Source of the DNA: Sulfurovum sp. | GTDB lineage: Bacteria > Campylobacterota > Campylobacteria > Campylobacterales > Sulfurovaceae | DNA: 6,912 bases | Direction: 5' to 3' | NCBI GenBank assembly: GCA_030622375.1 | Contig: JAUXGC010000068.1 | Location: 1 to 6,912 of the forward strand | Position numbers and translations under genes: made by a program | Shown here: piece by piece, positions 6,638 to 6,912 of the stretch | Layout of the letters: the number at the start of each line of letters is the position of its first letter | Position numbering within the stretch: the first letter of the stretch is position 1 | Notes under the pieces: generated by a model | Told to the model about the DNA's origin: nothing | The model's database searches: none | What the model saw: only the letters and a program-made list of their open reading frames with translations

Positions 6638-6766
6638 TATTGTTCCTTATTTTTTTAAATATAAAATTATAATTTATAGTATTATATCAGATTATACTTA
6701 ATTATATATAAGTAGCACTTATCATTTAAATTTATAGGCAATGGAAATGGCAAGGAGCTTCTCTTA

Positions 6767-6785
6767 ATCGTTTTAACGATATAAT
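6767..6785 (+). promoter_or_regulatory. Candidate helicase promoter with adjoining palindrome
   Basis: TATAAT at 6780-6785 would place the transcript start near 6792, about 20 nt before the helicase ATG. It abuts a perfect palindrome, ATCGTT-TT-AACGAT (6767-6780), sharing one base with the -10 box. A protein bound there would cover the promoter, so this is a possible operator. There is no recognisable -35 box. Confidence 0.4.
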
Positions 6786-6795
6786 AATATTTATT

Positions 6796-6800
6796 AGGAG
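6796..6800 (+). promoter_or_regulatory. Widely spaced ribosome-binding site of the helicase gene
   Basis: AGGAG lies 12 nt before ATG 6813, longer than the 5-8 nt seen for most other genes here. No alternative in-frame start sits closer, and the protein N-terminus fits the family, so the ATG is retained. Confidence 0.5.
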
Positions 6801-6812
6801 AGTGATTTACTT

Positions 6813-6912
6813 ATGGAACATATATTAAATGAACTTAACCACGCACAGCGTGAAGCAGTCAAACATATTGATGGTCCAATGCTTATACTTGCGGGGGCAG
6901 GAACTGGAAAAA
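6813..6912 (+). CDS. uvrD: UvrD/PcrA-type superfamily 1 DNA helicase, N-terminal fragment (continues past window)
   Basis: UvrD/PcrA/Rep helicases unwind DNA 3' to 5' using ATP, in nucleotide excision repair, mismatch repair and replication restart. Only 33 codons are visible. They contain the Q-motif region LNHAQREAV (8-16) and, after DGPMLIL (20-26), the Walker A motif AGAGTGK (27-33); the next codon begins with A, consistent with the expected Thr or Ser. This pattern is specific to the superfamily 1A helicases, but UvrD, PcrA and Rep cannot be told apart from so little. The gene is divergent from the lysR-type gene and probably has its own promoter just upstream. Confidence 0.85.
   Translation, partial: MEHILNELNHAQREAVKHIDGPMLILAGAGTGK

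Larger units (their letters stand above)
6638..6812. promoter_or_regulatory. AT-rich divergent intergenic region between lysR-type gene and helicase gene
   Basis: About 175 nt without a credible gene. Bases 6649-6710 are roughly 90% A+T. On the minus strand, TATAAT occurs at 6686-6681 and 6696-6691, either of which could be the -10 box of the lysR gene; no clear -35 box is seen, as is usual for housekeeping promoters in this phylum. No hairpin plus T-run and no riboswitch-like fold was found. Confidence 0.5.

Noticed and set aside
6741..6767. Eight-codon open frame (MEMARSFS) upstream of the helicase gene as a leader peptide
   Set aside because: It has only a weak AGG before it, no regulatory codon run and no attenuator hairpin after it; such short frames are expected by chance.

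Overview
The window looks like chromosomal DNA of a Campylobacterota (epsilonproteobacterial) species, probably a free-living Sulfurimonas/Sulfurovum-type sulfur oxidiser rather than a Campylobacter or Helicobacter pathogen. The DNA is AT-rich and tightly packed, with many AAGGA ribosome-binding sites. The YidD protein has the wording typical of this phylum. A glutaminyl-tRNA synthetase is present, whereas Helicobacter and Campylobacter make Gln-tRNA indirectly. The assignment rests on recall of families, not on a search.

Bases 2-5738 hold seven plus-strand genes in what looks like one operon, with gaps of 21 nt or less and two overlaps: the 3' part of glnS (GlnRS with a GatB/YqeY-type tail), yidD, pyrC (class II dihydroorotase), a beta-class carbonic anhydrase, cysK (cysteine synthase), a short PabC-like class IV PLP enzyme, and a 153-residue protein that I read as a distant SspB-like ClpXP adaptor. 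The theme is housekeeping supply: charged tRNA, pyrimidines, bicarbonate, cysteine and possibly folate precursors. Carbonic anhydrase and dihydroorotase overlap by 8 nt and sit on the same bicarbonate-to-pyrimidine route.

Bases 5735-6637 carry a LysR-type regulator on the minus strand. Its stop codon overlaps the stop codon of the SspB-like gene, and its probable terminator hairpin lies inside the end of that gene. A 175-nt, very AT-rich divergent promoter region (6638-6812) separates it from the first 33 codons of a UvrD/PcrA-type helicase, which runs off the right edge.

The two most interesting points are the SspB-like protein, in a phylum where I know of no described SspB, and a 63-nt GC-rich, palindrome-containing insert that keeps frame inside yidD and resembles a small REP-like or Rickettsia-palindrome-like element. 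No tRNA, rRNA, CRISPR array or intact insertion sequence was seen.
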